Positions 17,443-25,620 of a stretch of DNA of 64,000 bases are shown here, in pieces. The stretch lies in NCBI GenBank assembly GCA_017745075.1, contig JAGIAD010000002.1, forward strand, positions 372,001-436,000, in the 5' to 3' direction. Position 1 is the stretch's first letter. Every line of letters starts with the position of its first letter. A program made the translations under genes and the position numbers. Source of the DNA: Sphingobacteriaceae bacterium (GTDB lineage Bacteria; Bacteroidota; Bacteroidia; Sphingobacteriales; Sphingobacteriaceae). The notes under the pieces were generated by a model that saw nothing but the letters and a program-made list of their open reading frames with translations, searched no databases and was not told the DNA's origin.

Positions 17443-17817
17443 GTTTATATTTGTGTTATGCCTATTCTGAACATTAAAATAAGATTAATATTCCAGCATT
17501 ATAGCGCAAAAATATTCAAATAGTTTAGTCCTAAAATTGTTGTATTAAGGATGTTACCGATTTTCAGTTTGGAATTGGCAGTTTTCAGTTTGGAGTTAAG
17601 CTGACCAGGAACAGGGTGTAATTGATATTTATATACTACAACTAAGCTGCAGGCAAGAAAGGCGATTGATTTTTACAGTTTAACTGGCTAAAAGACCATT
17701 AATTATCAACGATGAACCAATGGAACAGAAACAACTATTTTACACCATATTTAGCTATTTTATACTAAAACCCCGCCAATAAATCTAAATTTGCAGCAAA
17801 ACACAGTCAATATCAAT
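17443..17817. other. Intergenic region between efflux operon and M61 peptidase gene
   Basis: Divergent region of 375 bases holding the promoters of both flanking genes. The stretch 17560-17610 has repeated phrases of the type cagtttggagtt, found also at 11812-11824 and, reversed, at 62028-62060. No gene was recognised. Confidence 0.45.
17786..17793 (+). promoter_or_regulatory. Putative -7 element of the M61 peptidase gene
   Basis: TAAATTTG fits the Bacteroidota TAnnTTTG element, 24 bases before the start codon. No clear TTG lies at the usual distance upstream, so this is only half a promoter. Confidence 0.35.
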
Positions 17818-19647
17818 ATGTTTAACAAAAAATCAGTTTTAAGTTTAGTTTTACTACTAACGTGTATTATGGCAGCGAAGGCGCAGGTAAAAATAGGCTT
17901 TGAGGTTTCTTTTAAAGAGCCGCAAGCGCATTATGCAGAGGTGAAGATGAATATTTCTGGCCTGGCAAAAGATTATGTAGATGTAAAAATGCCGGTTTGG
18001 ACACCTGGTTCTTATCTGGTGCGCGAGTTTGAAAAAAGTGTAGAAGAATTTAAGGCTACAGCTGCTGGTAAATCGGTAAAAGTTGAAAAAGTAAGGAAAA
18101 ACGCCTGGAGAATTTTTTCAGCCAAGGCTGCCAATATCCAGATCAGTTACCGTGTTTATGCATTTGAAATTTCTGTGCGTACACCTTTTATCGACGAGTC
18201 TCATGCTTTCTTATCTCCAACCGGGATTTTTATGCATCCTGATGGTATGATCAGCTCGCCAAGTACAGTTAAAATTATACCTTTTAATACCTGGAACAAA
18301 GTTTCGACCGGTTTAACTCCGGTTGCAGGCGAGCAGTTTACTTATAAAGCTACCGATTTTGATATATTGTACGACAGCCCTATTGAAGTAGGCAACCAGG
18401 ATATTTTCGAGTTTACAGCAGCAGGTGTTCGCCACGAAGTGGCCATGTACGGCGGAGGTAATTACGATAAGGAAAAACTTAAGGTTGATATGGCCAAAAT
18501 TGTAGAAAAAGAAACAGAGGTATATGGCGAAAACCCAAATAAATATTATGTGTTTATCGTACATAACTTTTTAAAAGGTGGCGGAGGTTTAGAGCATTTA
18601 AACTCGACCACTTTGGGTGCTACCAGAAATGCCTATAATACAGCTGAGGGTTACAAGGGCTTTTTATCTTTGGTGGCACATGAGTACCATCACCTTTGGA
18701 ATGTTAAACGTTTACGCCCGGTAGCTTTGGGTCCGTTTGATTATGATAATGAAAACTATACCACCAATCTTTGGGTAGCTGAAGGATTTACATCGTATTA
18801 TGAAAATAAATACTTGCACAGGGCTGGTTTTACCGATGTAAATGAATTTTTGAAAGACTTGGCAAGTGGTATAGGTACGGTATTAAATACACCTGGTGCG
18901 AAATATCAATCAGCTGCTTCATCAAGCTATGATGCATGGATTATCGGTTACCGCCCGAACGAAAATTCAAAAAACAATTCGATTTCTTATTATAGCAAAG
19001 GCGAGGTAATCGGTATTTTGATGGACCTCGAAATTATTAATGCTACAAAAGGTGTTAAAAGCCTGGATGATGTAATGAAAGCGATGTACCTGCAATGTAA
19101 AACTTTAAAGCGGGGTTACACCGATGCAGAGTTTAAAGCTATGGTCGAAAAAATATCAGGAATTAGCTTTACCAATTTCTGGGCGAAATATGTTAACGGC
19201 GTAGATGATGTTGAGTATGTAAAATACTTTGGCTATGCAGGTGTGAATGTATCAACAGAAAATGCAACGCCAGGTAAGCCGGTTACGGGTGCTTCCGGAC
19301 AATTAACCAATGATGGTCTGGTAATTACTTCTACAGTAAGGAATTCCGCAGCCTGGATCAATGGTTTAAATGTAAATGATGTGGTACTTAGTTTAGATGA
19401 TACGTCACTGAGCGATGCACTATCAACAGTAAGGTTAAAAAGCCCTCTGATTTCTTTAGATGTAATTCCTCTGGTAGCTAAAAAGAATATTGGCGACGTG
19501 TTGAAACTAAAAGTAATCCGCGATGGGCTTGAGAAAGAAATTTCTTTAACCTTAAAAGAAAACCCAACTGTAAGGTTAAAAGCAACGGTTAACGAAAATG
19601 CAACACCAGCGCAAAAGGCTGTGTTAAAAAAATGGACAGGAATTTAG
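17818..19647 (+). CDS. M61-family metallopeptidase with PDZ domain (glycyl aminopeptidase-like)
   Basis: The ATG at 17818 starts a clear signal peptide (MFNKKSVLSLVLLLTCIMAAKAQ); a TTG at 17791 would only add nine residues before it. The 609-residue protein has the M61 N-terminal fold (PVWTPGSYLVREFEKSV), the zinc site H288-E289-Y-H-H292 in LVAHEYHHLWNVKRLRP and the downstream glutamate in LWVAEGFTSYYENKY. A PDZ domain lies near residues 500-580 (GLNVNDVVLSLDD). It is a periplasmic or secreted peptidase; glycyl aminopeptidase activity is known for the founding member only. Confidence 0.93.
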   Translation: MFNKKSVLSLVLLLTCIMAAKAQVKIGFEVSFKEPQAHYAEVKMNISGLAKDYVDVKMPVWTPGSYLVREFEKSVEEFKATAAGKSVKVEKVRKNAWRIFSAKAANIQISYRVYAFEISVRTPFIDESHAFLSPTGIFMHPDGMISSPSTVKIIPFNTWNKVSTGLTPVAGEQFTYKATDFDILYDSPIEVGNQDIFEFTAAGVRHEVAMYGGGNYDKEKLKVDMAKIVEKETEVYGENPNKYYVFIVHNFLKGGGGLEHLNSTTLGATRNAYNTAEGYKGFLSLVAHEYHHLWNVKRLRPVALGPFDYDNENYTTNLWVAEGFTSYYENKYLHRAGFTDVNEFLKDLASGIGTVLNTPGAKYQSAASSSYDAWIIGYRPNENSKNNSISYYSKGEVIGILMDLEIINATKGVKSLDDVMKAMYLQCKTLKRGYTDAEFKAMVEKISGISFTNFWAKYVNGVDDVEYVKYFGYAGVNVSTENATPGKPVTGASGQLTNDGLVITSTVRNSAAWINGLNVNDVVLSLDDTSLSDALSTVRLKSPLISLDVIPLVAKKNIGDVLKLKVIRDGLEKEISLTLKENPTVRLKATVNENATPAQKAVLKKWTGI

Positions 19648-19683
19648 TCTTAAGTTCTCGGTCTTGAGTCTATAGTTCAGGCA

Positions 19684-19722
19684 TAAAAAATCCCGTAAGA
19701 AATTATCTTACGGGATTTTTTG
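19684..19722. terminator. Bidirectional terminator between convergent genes
   Basis: Stem AAAAAATCCCGTAAGA / TCTTACGGGATTTTTT around a five-base loop. It serves the M61 gene (plus) and the outer membrane protein gene (minus). Confidence 0.85.
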
Positions 19723-19762
19723 TTTATTAATTTATGCTTTGCGCTCAGCGCCATGCGTTTTA

Positions 19763-20227
19763 CTAGAATGTATATCTAAAACCTAAACCAAATCTGCCTG
19801 GCAAGCTGCCGCTATGATTATCACCAATATAAATTCTTGGTCTCCAATCCAACGATAATGCTAAAGGTGCGCCATCAAATTTATAATCCAAACCAGCCAT
19901 CGGTACTAAGTAAAAAGAAGAATTTCCATTTCCAAGGCCAACTGATGGACCACCGCCAGCAAACCAATCAAGACCTTTAGCTCCAGGGATAGATGAATTA
20001 TATTGGATAAAAGCTTGTAAAAAAGTAGCATTTCCACCAAATAGGACTTCACCCTGTAAAGCTCCGTTTCTACTAAAGTGATGTCTGATAGATGGACCAA
20101 CCAATGTTGCGCCATCACCGAAATCAATACCTAAACCTAATCCGGTTTTATAGTTTTGGGCTTTAACGTTTGTTGTACTCAAGGCAAATAATGCAATGCA
20201 TCCTAAAATTGTAAATAACTTTTTCAT
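19763..20227 (-). CDS. Small outer membrane beta-barrel-like protein
   Basis: The 154-residue protein has a signal peptide (MKKLFTILGCIALFALSTTNVKAQ). The rest is Gly-rich with alternating aromatic strands (GLGLGIDFGDGATLVGPSIRHHF, DWFAGGGPSVGLG) and ends in FGLGFRYTF, a C-terminal aromatic residue as in barrel proteins. It resembles small eight-stranded porin-like proteins of Bacteroidota, but no specific function can be assigned. It stands alone on the minus strand. Confidence 0.8.
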   Translation of the reverse strand: MKKLFTILGCIALFALSTTNVKAQNYKTGLGLGIDFGDGATLVGPSIRHHFSRNGALQGEVLFGGNATFLQAFIQYNSSIPGAKGLDWFAGGGPSVGLGNGNSSFYLVPMAGLDYKFDGAPLALSLDWRPRIYIGDNHSGSLPGRFGLGFRYTF

Positions 20228-20484
20228 AATTTATATGTTTTTGTAAAATAATTATCTGCCTAACAACTTTAATGCCGTTTATGTTTTTAAGGTCAAAATC
20301 TAAAAAGATTAAAAAACAATGCTTGCATAGTAATTTTGTAATTGCTAAGTTTAGTTTTAAATTTTTAATGATAATAAATACAGCTCCTGGCAAGGCAGGA
20401 AATGGCATTATTTTAATTAAAGAGTGCATAATGCTCAATCTTAACGATTGATTTTTTTAACTTAACCAAATAATAACAATTCAT

Positions 20485-22254
20485 ATGGCGGCAAAAATTA
20501 ACCGGGTTTTTGATATTTTGAAATATAGCCTCGAAAATCCCAAAGACGAATTCATCAGTGGAAAAATTAATGGGAAATGGATAAATTATAGTACAGCCGA
20601 TTTTTGCAATGCGGTTGATAATTTAAGCCGTGGATTAATTAAACAGGGGATCGGCAAAGGTGGAAGAGTAGCCGTAATGTCGCATAACAGGCCCGAATGG
20701 AACATTGCCGATTTTGCTGCCAACCAGATCGGAGCCTATCAGATTCCCTTATATCCAACCCTGGCCGAACACGATATCCAGTTTATATTAAAGGATGCAG
20801 AAGTGACGATTGTGTTTGTGGCCGACGAAGAATTGTATAAAAAAATAAAGCCTTGTATTGATGCCATAAACCCAGGCATTAAGATTTATAGTTTCAATGA
20901 AATTGCCGAAACCGAGAACTGGAATGTGCTGACCGAAGAAGGTAAGGCCGCTACAGAAATTAACCTCGACGATTACCGGGAAAAAGTTGAGCCCGAAGAT
21001 ATTTTAACATTAATTTATACTTCAGGTACAACAGGCACTCCAAAAGGGGTAATGCTTACGCATGCTAACCTAGTGGCCAACTTTGTCAACTCATCCGTAG
21101 TCATTCCCGAAGGGGTTAAAAAAGGATTGAGCTTTTTGCCCTTATCGCACATTTTCGAACGGATGATCATTTATCTGTATCTGTTTAACCATACTTCAGT
21201 TTATTACGCAGAGAGCATGGAAACCATTGTTTCCGATATTCAGCATGTAAAACCAAATGTATTCTCTACCGTTCCAAGGCTTCTTGAAAAAGTGTACGAT
21301 AAGATAATGGAAAAAGGGAAAGAGTTAACAGGAATTAAAAGAGGAATATTTTTCTGGTCGGTAGCTTTGGCCGAAAAATATAACGTTAATGCAGGTGCCT
21401 GGTATAATTTTAAGCTTGCTATAGCCCGTAAACTGGTTTTTAAAAAATGGCAGGAAGCACTTGGTGGCGAAATTGTGGTGATTGTATCAGGGGGAGCTGC
21501 ACTAAATCCACGCCTGGCGAGGATCTTCTGGGCAGCAGGTATGCCTGTTTTCGAAGGTTACGGATTAACCGAAACGTCGCCGGTAATTACTGTAAACCAT
21601 TTTGGAGGTACCATGTTCGGTACTGTAGGAGGGGTAATTAATGGCGTGGAAGTTAAAATCGCCGAAGATGGTGAGGTACTTACACGCGGGCACCAGGTAA
21701 TGAAAGGCTACTACAACCGACCTGATTTAACCAGTGAAGCTATAGATCAGGATGGCTGGTTCCATACAGGCGATATCGGCGAACTAGTAGATGGCCGCTT
21801 TTTAAAAATTACCGACCGTAAAAAAGAAATGTTTAAAACAGCAGGCGGTAAATATGTAGCACCGCAAATGCTCGAAAATAAATACAAAGAATCGATCTTT
21901 ATCGAACAGATAATGGTTTTAGGCGAGAACAGGAAATTCCCTTCTGCACTGATTGTGCCTAATTTCGAAACTTTAAAGACCTGGGCGGGCCGTAAAGGCA
22001 TTAGTTTTTCAGCAATAGAGGAGCTGATTAAAAATGAACAGGTTTTAGCCAAATATAACGAAGTAATTGAGGCCGCCAACGCAGGCTTCGGTAAGTGGGA
22101 ACAGGTAAAAAGATTTGCTTTATTGCCTAAAGAGTGGAGCATTGATGGTGGTGAACTTACGCCAAAATTAAGCCTTAAAAGAAAGATAATTACCGAGAAA
22201 AACAGCGAAATAATAGAAAAGATATATAAAGATGCAGAAGGGTATAAACCGTAG
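20485..22254 (+). CDS. Long-chain fatty acid--CoA ligase (AMP-forming)
   Basis: The 589-residue protein has the AMP-binding signature IYTSGTTGTPKGVMLTHANL, the A5 motif EGYGLTETSPVITVN, the A7-A8 region GWFHTGDIGELVDGRFLKITDRKKEMFKTAGGKYVAP and C-terminal SLKRKIITEKNSEIIEKIY. It activates fatty acids to acyl-CoA, feeding the beta-oxidation set at 33028-38741. It is of the short FadD15-like type. A degraded copy of its last 20 codons lies at 23761-23822, upstream of ggt. Confidence 0.95.
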   Translation: MAAKINRVFDILKYSLENPKDEFISGKINGKWINYSTADFCNAVDNLSRGLIKQGIGKGGRVAVMSHNRPEWNIADFAANQIGAYQIPLYPTLAEHDIQFILKDAEVTIVFVADEELYKKIKPCIDAINPGIKIYSFNEIAETENWNVLTEEGKAATEINLDDYREKVEPEDILTLIYTSGTTGTPKGVMLTHANLVANFVNSSVVIPEGVKKGLSFLPLSHIFERMIIYLYLFNHTSVYYAESMETIVSDIQHVKPNVFSTVPRLLEKVYDKIMEKGKELTGIKRGIFFWSVALAEKYNVNAGAWYNFKLAIARKLVFKKWQEALGGEIVVIVSGGAALNPRLARIFWAAGMPVFEGYGLTETSPVITVNHFGGTMFGTVGGVINGVEVKIAEDGEVLTRGHQVMKGYYNRPDLTSEAIDQDGWFHTGDIGELVDGRFLKITDRKKEMFKTAGGKYVAPQMLENKYKESIFIEQIMVLGENRKFPSALIVPNFETLKTWAGRKGISFSAIEELIKNEQVLAKYNEVIEAANAGFGKWEQVKRFALLPKEWSIDGGELTPKLSLKRKIITEKNSEIIEKIYKDAEGYKP

Positions 22255-22301
22255 AAAGATTTCTGCGTAAGAATTAAAAAAGCCTTAATGCCAGCCAAAT
22301 T

Positions 22302-23723
22302 ATGAACAGGACTATTTTATTTATTTTACTCATTACAGGTGCAATAAACACTTTTGCTCAGCAGGCAAAAATTAATATCAAAATATTGTATGCCAAAAGT
22401 AACCTGGTTAAAATCCAAACCCCTGTTGATAATACGTGGTTTTATCCCGCCATAAAAGAGTTGAGTTTTGGTGCAGATAGTACAATAAATTATTCTTTTC
22501 CTGTCAAAAACTTTGCTTGGTTAAGTATCAATAACAACCAGATTTTAATTGAGCCGGGTACCACTAATTTGGTTTTAGATAACAATATTTTGGTAAAAAG
22601 TGACCGGAATATGGAAGGAATGTTGCTTTTTGGCAAGAGGAATACCGGGTTTTATCAGCACAGGGCCATAGATTATTATAAGAGAGATAGCACTGTTGCC
22701 GGTTTGTATCAATTGCTCGAAAATGATAAGAATGAAACATTAAAACCTTACGCTGAGTTGTTTTCGAAACAAAAAATTTCGGCAAACTTTTATAACGAAA
22801 TAAAAAGATATTTTTCAGCGGAACAGGTAATTCTGCAGGCTGCCATCCCGATGATCGTTTTAAGTACAAAGCAAAAAATAAATAACGATTTGGATAAAAT
22901 GTGGGCCGATGTGTATCAGAAATACCCGGTAAATAATTTTCAATACGCCTTTTATCCAGATTTTTACCACCATGCGAGATACTATGCCAGCACTTATCTT
23001 CATTATTACCTGCCTTTAAAAAATGGGGTAAAGCCATCACAAAAAAGCGAAGACGAAAAGATTAAAAGCGACTATAAAAACTTTGAAGATAATTTTAGCG
23101 GCAAAACAAAAGAATACCTTTTGGCAACCTTTCTCTATGACGAAATGATGCAGAGCAAGTATCAAAGCATTTTGATTGATTTGTTCAATAAATTTAAGTC
23201 GAACTATCCGAAAAGCAATTTTTCGCCTTTTTTACAACCACTGGCCGAGAAAATTTTAACTTACCAAAAAGACATAAAAAAGGATTATGCATCCAATGAG
23301 AAATTTTTGGCCAATTATGATGAAATTAACAGTTTAGACGGCTTAATGAATAGGTTTAAAGGCAAAACAGTATTTGTAGATATTTGGGCTACCTGGTGCG
23401 GGCCATGCAAAGCCGAATTTGAATATAGTGCAGGGCTGGAAAAATTTCTACAAGCCAAGGGTGTCGAAATGTTATTTATTTCTATGGATAAAGATACGGA
23501 AGACCAAAGGTGGAAAGAGATGATTAAATATTATAAACTTTCAGGTAGTCATATCCGGACAAATAACGCTTTACAGAAAGATTTAATTGATAAATTGTGG
23601 GAAGGTAAGGGATACGCCATCCCCCGTTATTTAATTATTAAAGATGGAAAATTAGTCGTTAGAGATGCTTTGAGACCAAGTGATAAAGAAAAATTATATA
23701 GGCAGATCGGTAAATATTTATAA
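22302..23723 (+). CDS. TlpA/thioredoxin-like protein with large N-terminal extension
   Basis: The 473-residue protein has a signal peptide (MNRTILFILLITGAINTFAQ), about 300 residues without a recognised family (probably a DUF4369-type or related beta-rich and helical part) and a C-terminal thioredoxin domain with WATWCGPCK, active-site C366 and C369, and the cis-Pro region YAIPRYLIIKDGK. This is the usual shape of periplasmic TlpA-like thiol-disulfide oxidoreductases of Bacteroidota. It follows the ligase gene by 47 bases and may share its transcript. Confidence 0.88.
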   Translation: MNRTILFILLITGAINTFAQQAKINIKILYAKSNLVKIQTPVDNTWFYPAIKELSFGADSTINYSFPVKNFAWLSINNNQILIEPGTTNLVLDNNILVKSDRNMEGMLLFGKRNTGFYQHRAIDYYKRDSTVAGLYQLLENDKNETLKPYAELFSKQKISANFYNEIKRYFSAEQVILQAAIPMIVLSTKQKINNDLDKMWADVYQKYPVNNFQYAFYPDFYHHARYYASTYLHYYLPLKNGVKPSQKSEDEKIKSDYKNFEDNFSGKTKEYLLATFLYDEMMQSKYQSILIDLFNKFKSNYPKSNFSPFLQPLAEKILTYQKDIKKDYASNEKFLANYDEINSLDGLMNRFKGKTVFVDIWATWCGPCKAEFEYSAGLEKFLQAKGVEMLFISMDKDTEDQRWKEMIKYYKLSGSHIRTNNALQKDLIDKLWEGKGYAIPRYLIIKDGKLVVRDALRPSDKEKLYRQIGKYL

Positions 23724-23760
23724 CTTCCCTGAAATTATTCTTTATCTTATAACCGAGGTT

Positions 23761-23822
23761 AAAAAAGAGAATTGATTACCGAAAAAGACAATAAAGCAAT
23801 AGAAAAATATATAAAGATGCTG
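23761..23822 (+). pseudogene. Degraded remnant of an acyl-CoA ligase 3' end
   Basis: Read from 23763 the frame gives KRELITEKDNKAIEKY, matching KRKIITEKNSEIIEKI at the end of the ligase gene (22177-22224). The DNA also matches (ATTACCGA, ATAGAAAA, ATATATAAAGATGC are shared). A one-base deletion shifts the frame, and the ATG of ggt (23817) lies inside the shared AAAGATGC. Confidence 0.55.
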
Positions 23823-25538
23823 AGAACGATAAAACCCCTCAATAATTTTAAAAGATCGGTAAGCTACCTGAGTGTAGTGGTTTTATTGGCGGGTTGCGTA
23901 ACCGGGCAACTGGGCAAAAACAATAGTGGCGAATATAAAAACGGCATGGTGGTTTCTGCGCATCCGGAAGCATCCCAGGCAGGTATAGATATTTTAAAAA
24001 AGGGCGGGAATGCGGTTGATGCTGCTGTTGCCGTACAGTTTGCCCTCGCGGTTGTTTATCCCAATGCCGGTAATATCGGTGGCGGTGGTTTTATGGTATA
24101 CAGAGGCGCAAATGGCGAAATAAATGCTTTAGATTTTAGAGAGAAAGCCGCAGGCGCAGCAAGCAGGGATATGTACCTGGATGCTGCCGGTAATCCGATA
24201 GTAGATAAAAGCCTTTACGGGCATCTGGCTGCCGGTGTACCCGGATCTGTTGATGGCATGGTAGAGGCTCATAAAAAATATGGAAAGCTAACCTGGGCAC
24301 AGGTGCTTCAACCTGCAATAGATTTAGCTAAAAATGGATTTAAAATTACCAGCCGTCAGGCCGGCGAGTTGAACAGCCTGCACAGAAAATTAATGGATTT
24401 TAATCCCAACGGAACTGCACTTGTAAACTTAGAACATCCATGGCGTGAAAATGATGTATTGATACAGCAGGAACTGGCCAACACTTTAAAACTGATTCAG
24501 GAAAAAGGCAGGGCTGGCTTTTACGAAGGTGCTGTGGCCGATTCGCTTGTGGCCGAAATGCAGCGTGGTAAGGGCTTAATTACCCAAGCGGATTTAAAAA
24601 ACTACCATGCAACCTGGCGAAAACCCATTACCGGTAATTATAAGGAATATAAAATCATTACCATGCCGCCAACCAGTAGCGGGGGCATTGCTTTAATCCA
24701 GTTGCTGCAGTCGGTAGAACCTTATCCTTTAAAAAAATGGGGACACAATGCCGATTCCTCTGTACAGGTAATTGTGGAGGCTGAGCGGCGGGTATATGCA
24801 GATCGCGCCACGCATTTGGGAGATCCCGATTTTTATGCCGTTCCGCAACAACAGTTATTAGATGCTACCTATAATAAAAACCGGATGGCGAATTTCAACT
24901 GGGCTGCGGCAACACCAAGCAGTACCGTAATGGCCGGCGAAATTAAAGGTGCCGAACATGAAGAAACCACACATTTTTCTATTGTAGACCGTGATGGTAA
25001 TGCCGTTTCGATTACCACAACGTTAAACGGCTCTTACGGATCGTTAGTTGCCGTAAAGGGAGCAGGTTTTTTGTTGAACAACGAAATGGACGATTTTTCG
25101 GTTAAACCCGGTGCACCAAATATGTATGGTCTGGTTGGCGGCGAAGCCAACGCCATTGCTCCCAATAAAAGAATGTTAAGCTCCATGACCCCGAGCATTG
25201 TAGAGAAGGACGGGAAACTGTTTATGGTGGTGGGTACTCCCGGCGGCTCTACCATTATTACCTCAGTATTTCAGACCATCATTAATGTAATCGATTTTAA
25301 TATGTCGATGCAGCAGGCGGTAGCTGCTAAAAAATTTCATCACCAATGGTTACCGGATGAGGTATATGTAGAAAAAGATGCCATCGATAGCTTATCAACA
25401 GAAAAATTAAAAGCAAAAGGTTATAAAATTGTCACTAGGGGACCAATCGGTAGGGTTGATGCCATCTTAAGAACCAAATGGGGTAATTATCAGGGGGGAG
25501 CCGACCCAAGGGGAGACGATAAGGCCATCGGCTGGTAG
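23817..25538 (+). CDS. ggt: Gamma-glutamyltransferase
   Basis: The ATG at 23817 gives a lipoprotein-type signal with lipobox LAGC (Cys27); the frame further upstream to 23772 is the ligase remnant. The 573-residue proenzyme has the large-subunit start GMVVSAHPEASQAG, GGNAVDAAVAVQFALAVVYPNAGNIGGGGFMVYR, and the autoprocessing site with nucleophile Thr in HEETTHFSIVDRDGNAVS, followed by MTPSIVEKDGKLFMVVGTPGGS. It hydrolyses or transfers the gamma-glutamyl group of glutathione and related compounds in the periplasm. Confidence 0.96.
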   Translation: MLRTIKPLNNFKRSVSYLSVVVLLAGCVTGQLGKNNSGEYKNGMVVSAHPEASQAGIDILKKGGNAVDAAVAVQFALAVVYPNAGNIGGGGFMVYRGANGEINALDFREKAAGAASRDMYLDAAGNPIVDKSLYGHLAAGVPGSVDGMVEAHKKYGKLTWAQVLQPAIDLAKNGFKITSRQAGELNSLHRKLMDFNPNGTALVNLEHPWRENDVLIQQELANTLKLIQEKGRAGFYEGAVADSLVAEMQRGKGLITQADLKNYHATWRKPITGNYKEYKIITMPPTSSGGIALIQLLQSVEPYPLKKWGHNADSSVQVIVEAERRVYADRATHLGDPDFYAVPQQQLLDATYNKNRMANFNWAAATPSSTVMAGEIKGAEHEETTHFSIVDRDGNAVSITTTLNGSYGSLVAVKGAGFLLNNEMDDFSVKPGAPNMYGLVGGEANAIAPNKRMLSSMTPSIVEKDGKLFMVVGTPGGSTIITSVFQTIINVIDFNMSMQQAVAAKKFHHQWLPDEVYVEKDAIDSLSTEKLKAKGYKIVTRGPIGRVDAILRTKWGNYQGGADPRGDDKAIGW

Positions 25539-25620
25539 CAATTTCCCAATCTATTTTTTATCTTAGCATGAGTTAATCTTTTGGCCATACAGTTAGTTGT
25601 ATGGTTTAAAGCTCTAAGAG

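Noticed and set aside
21747..22298. 183-residue frame opposite the acyl-CoA ligase gene
   Set aside because: Antisense to conserved ligase motifs; Ser/Leu-rich shadow without a recognisable domain.
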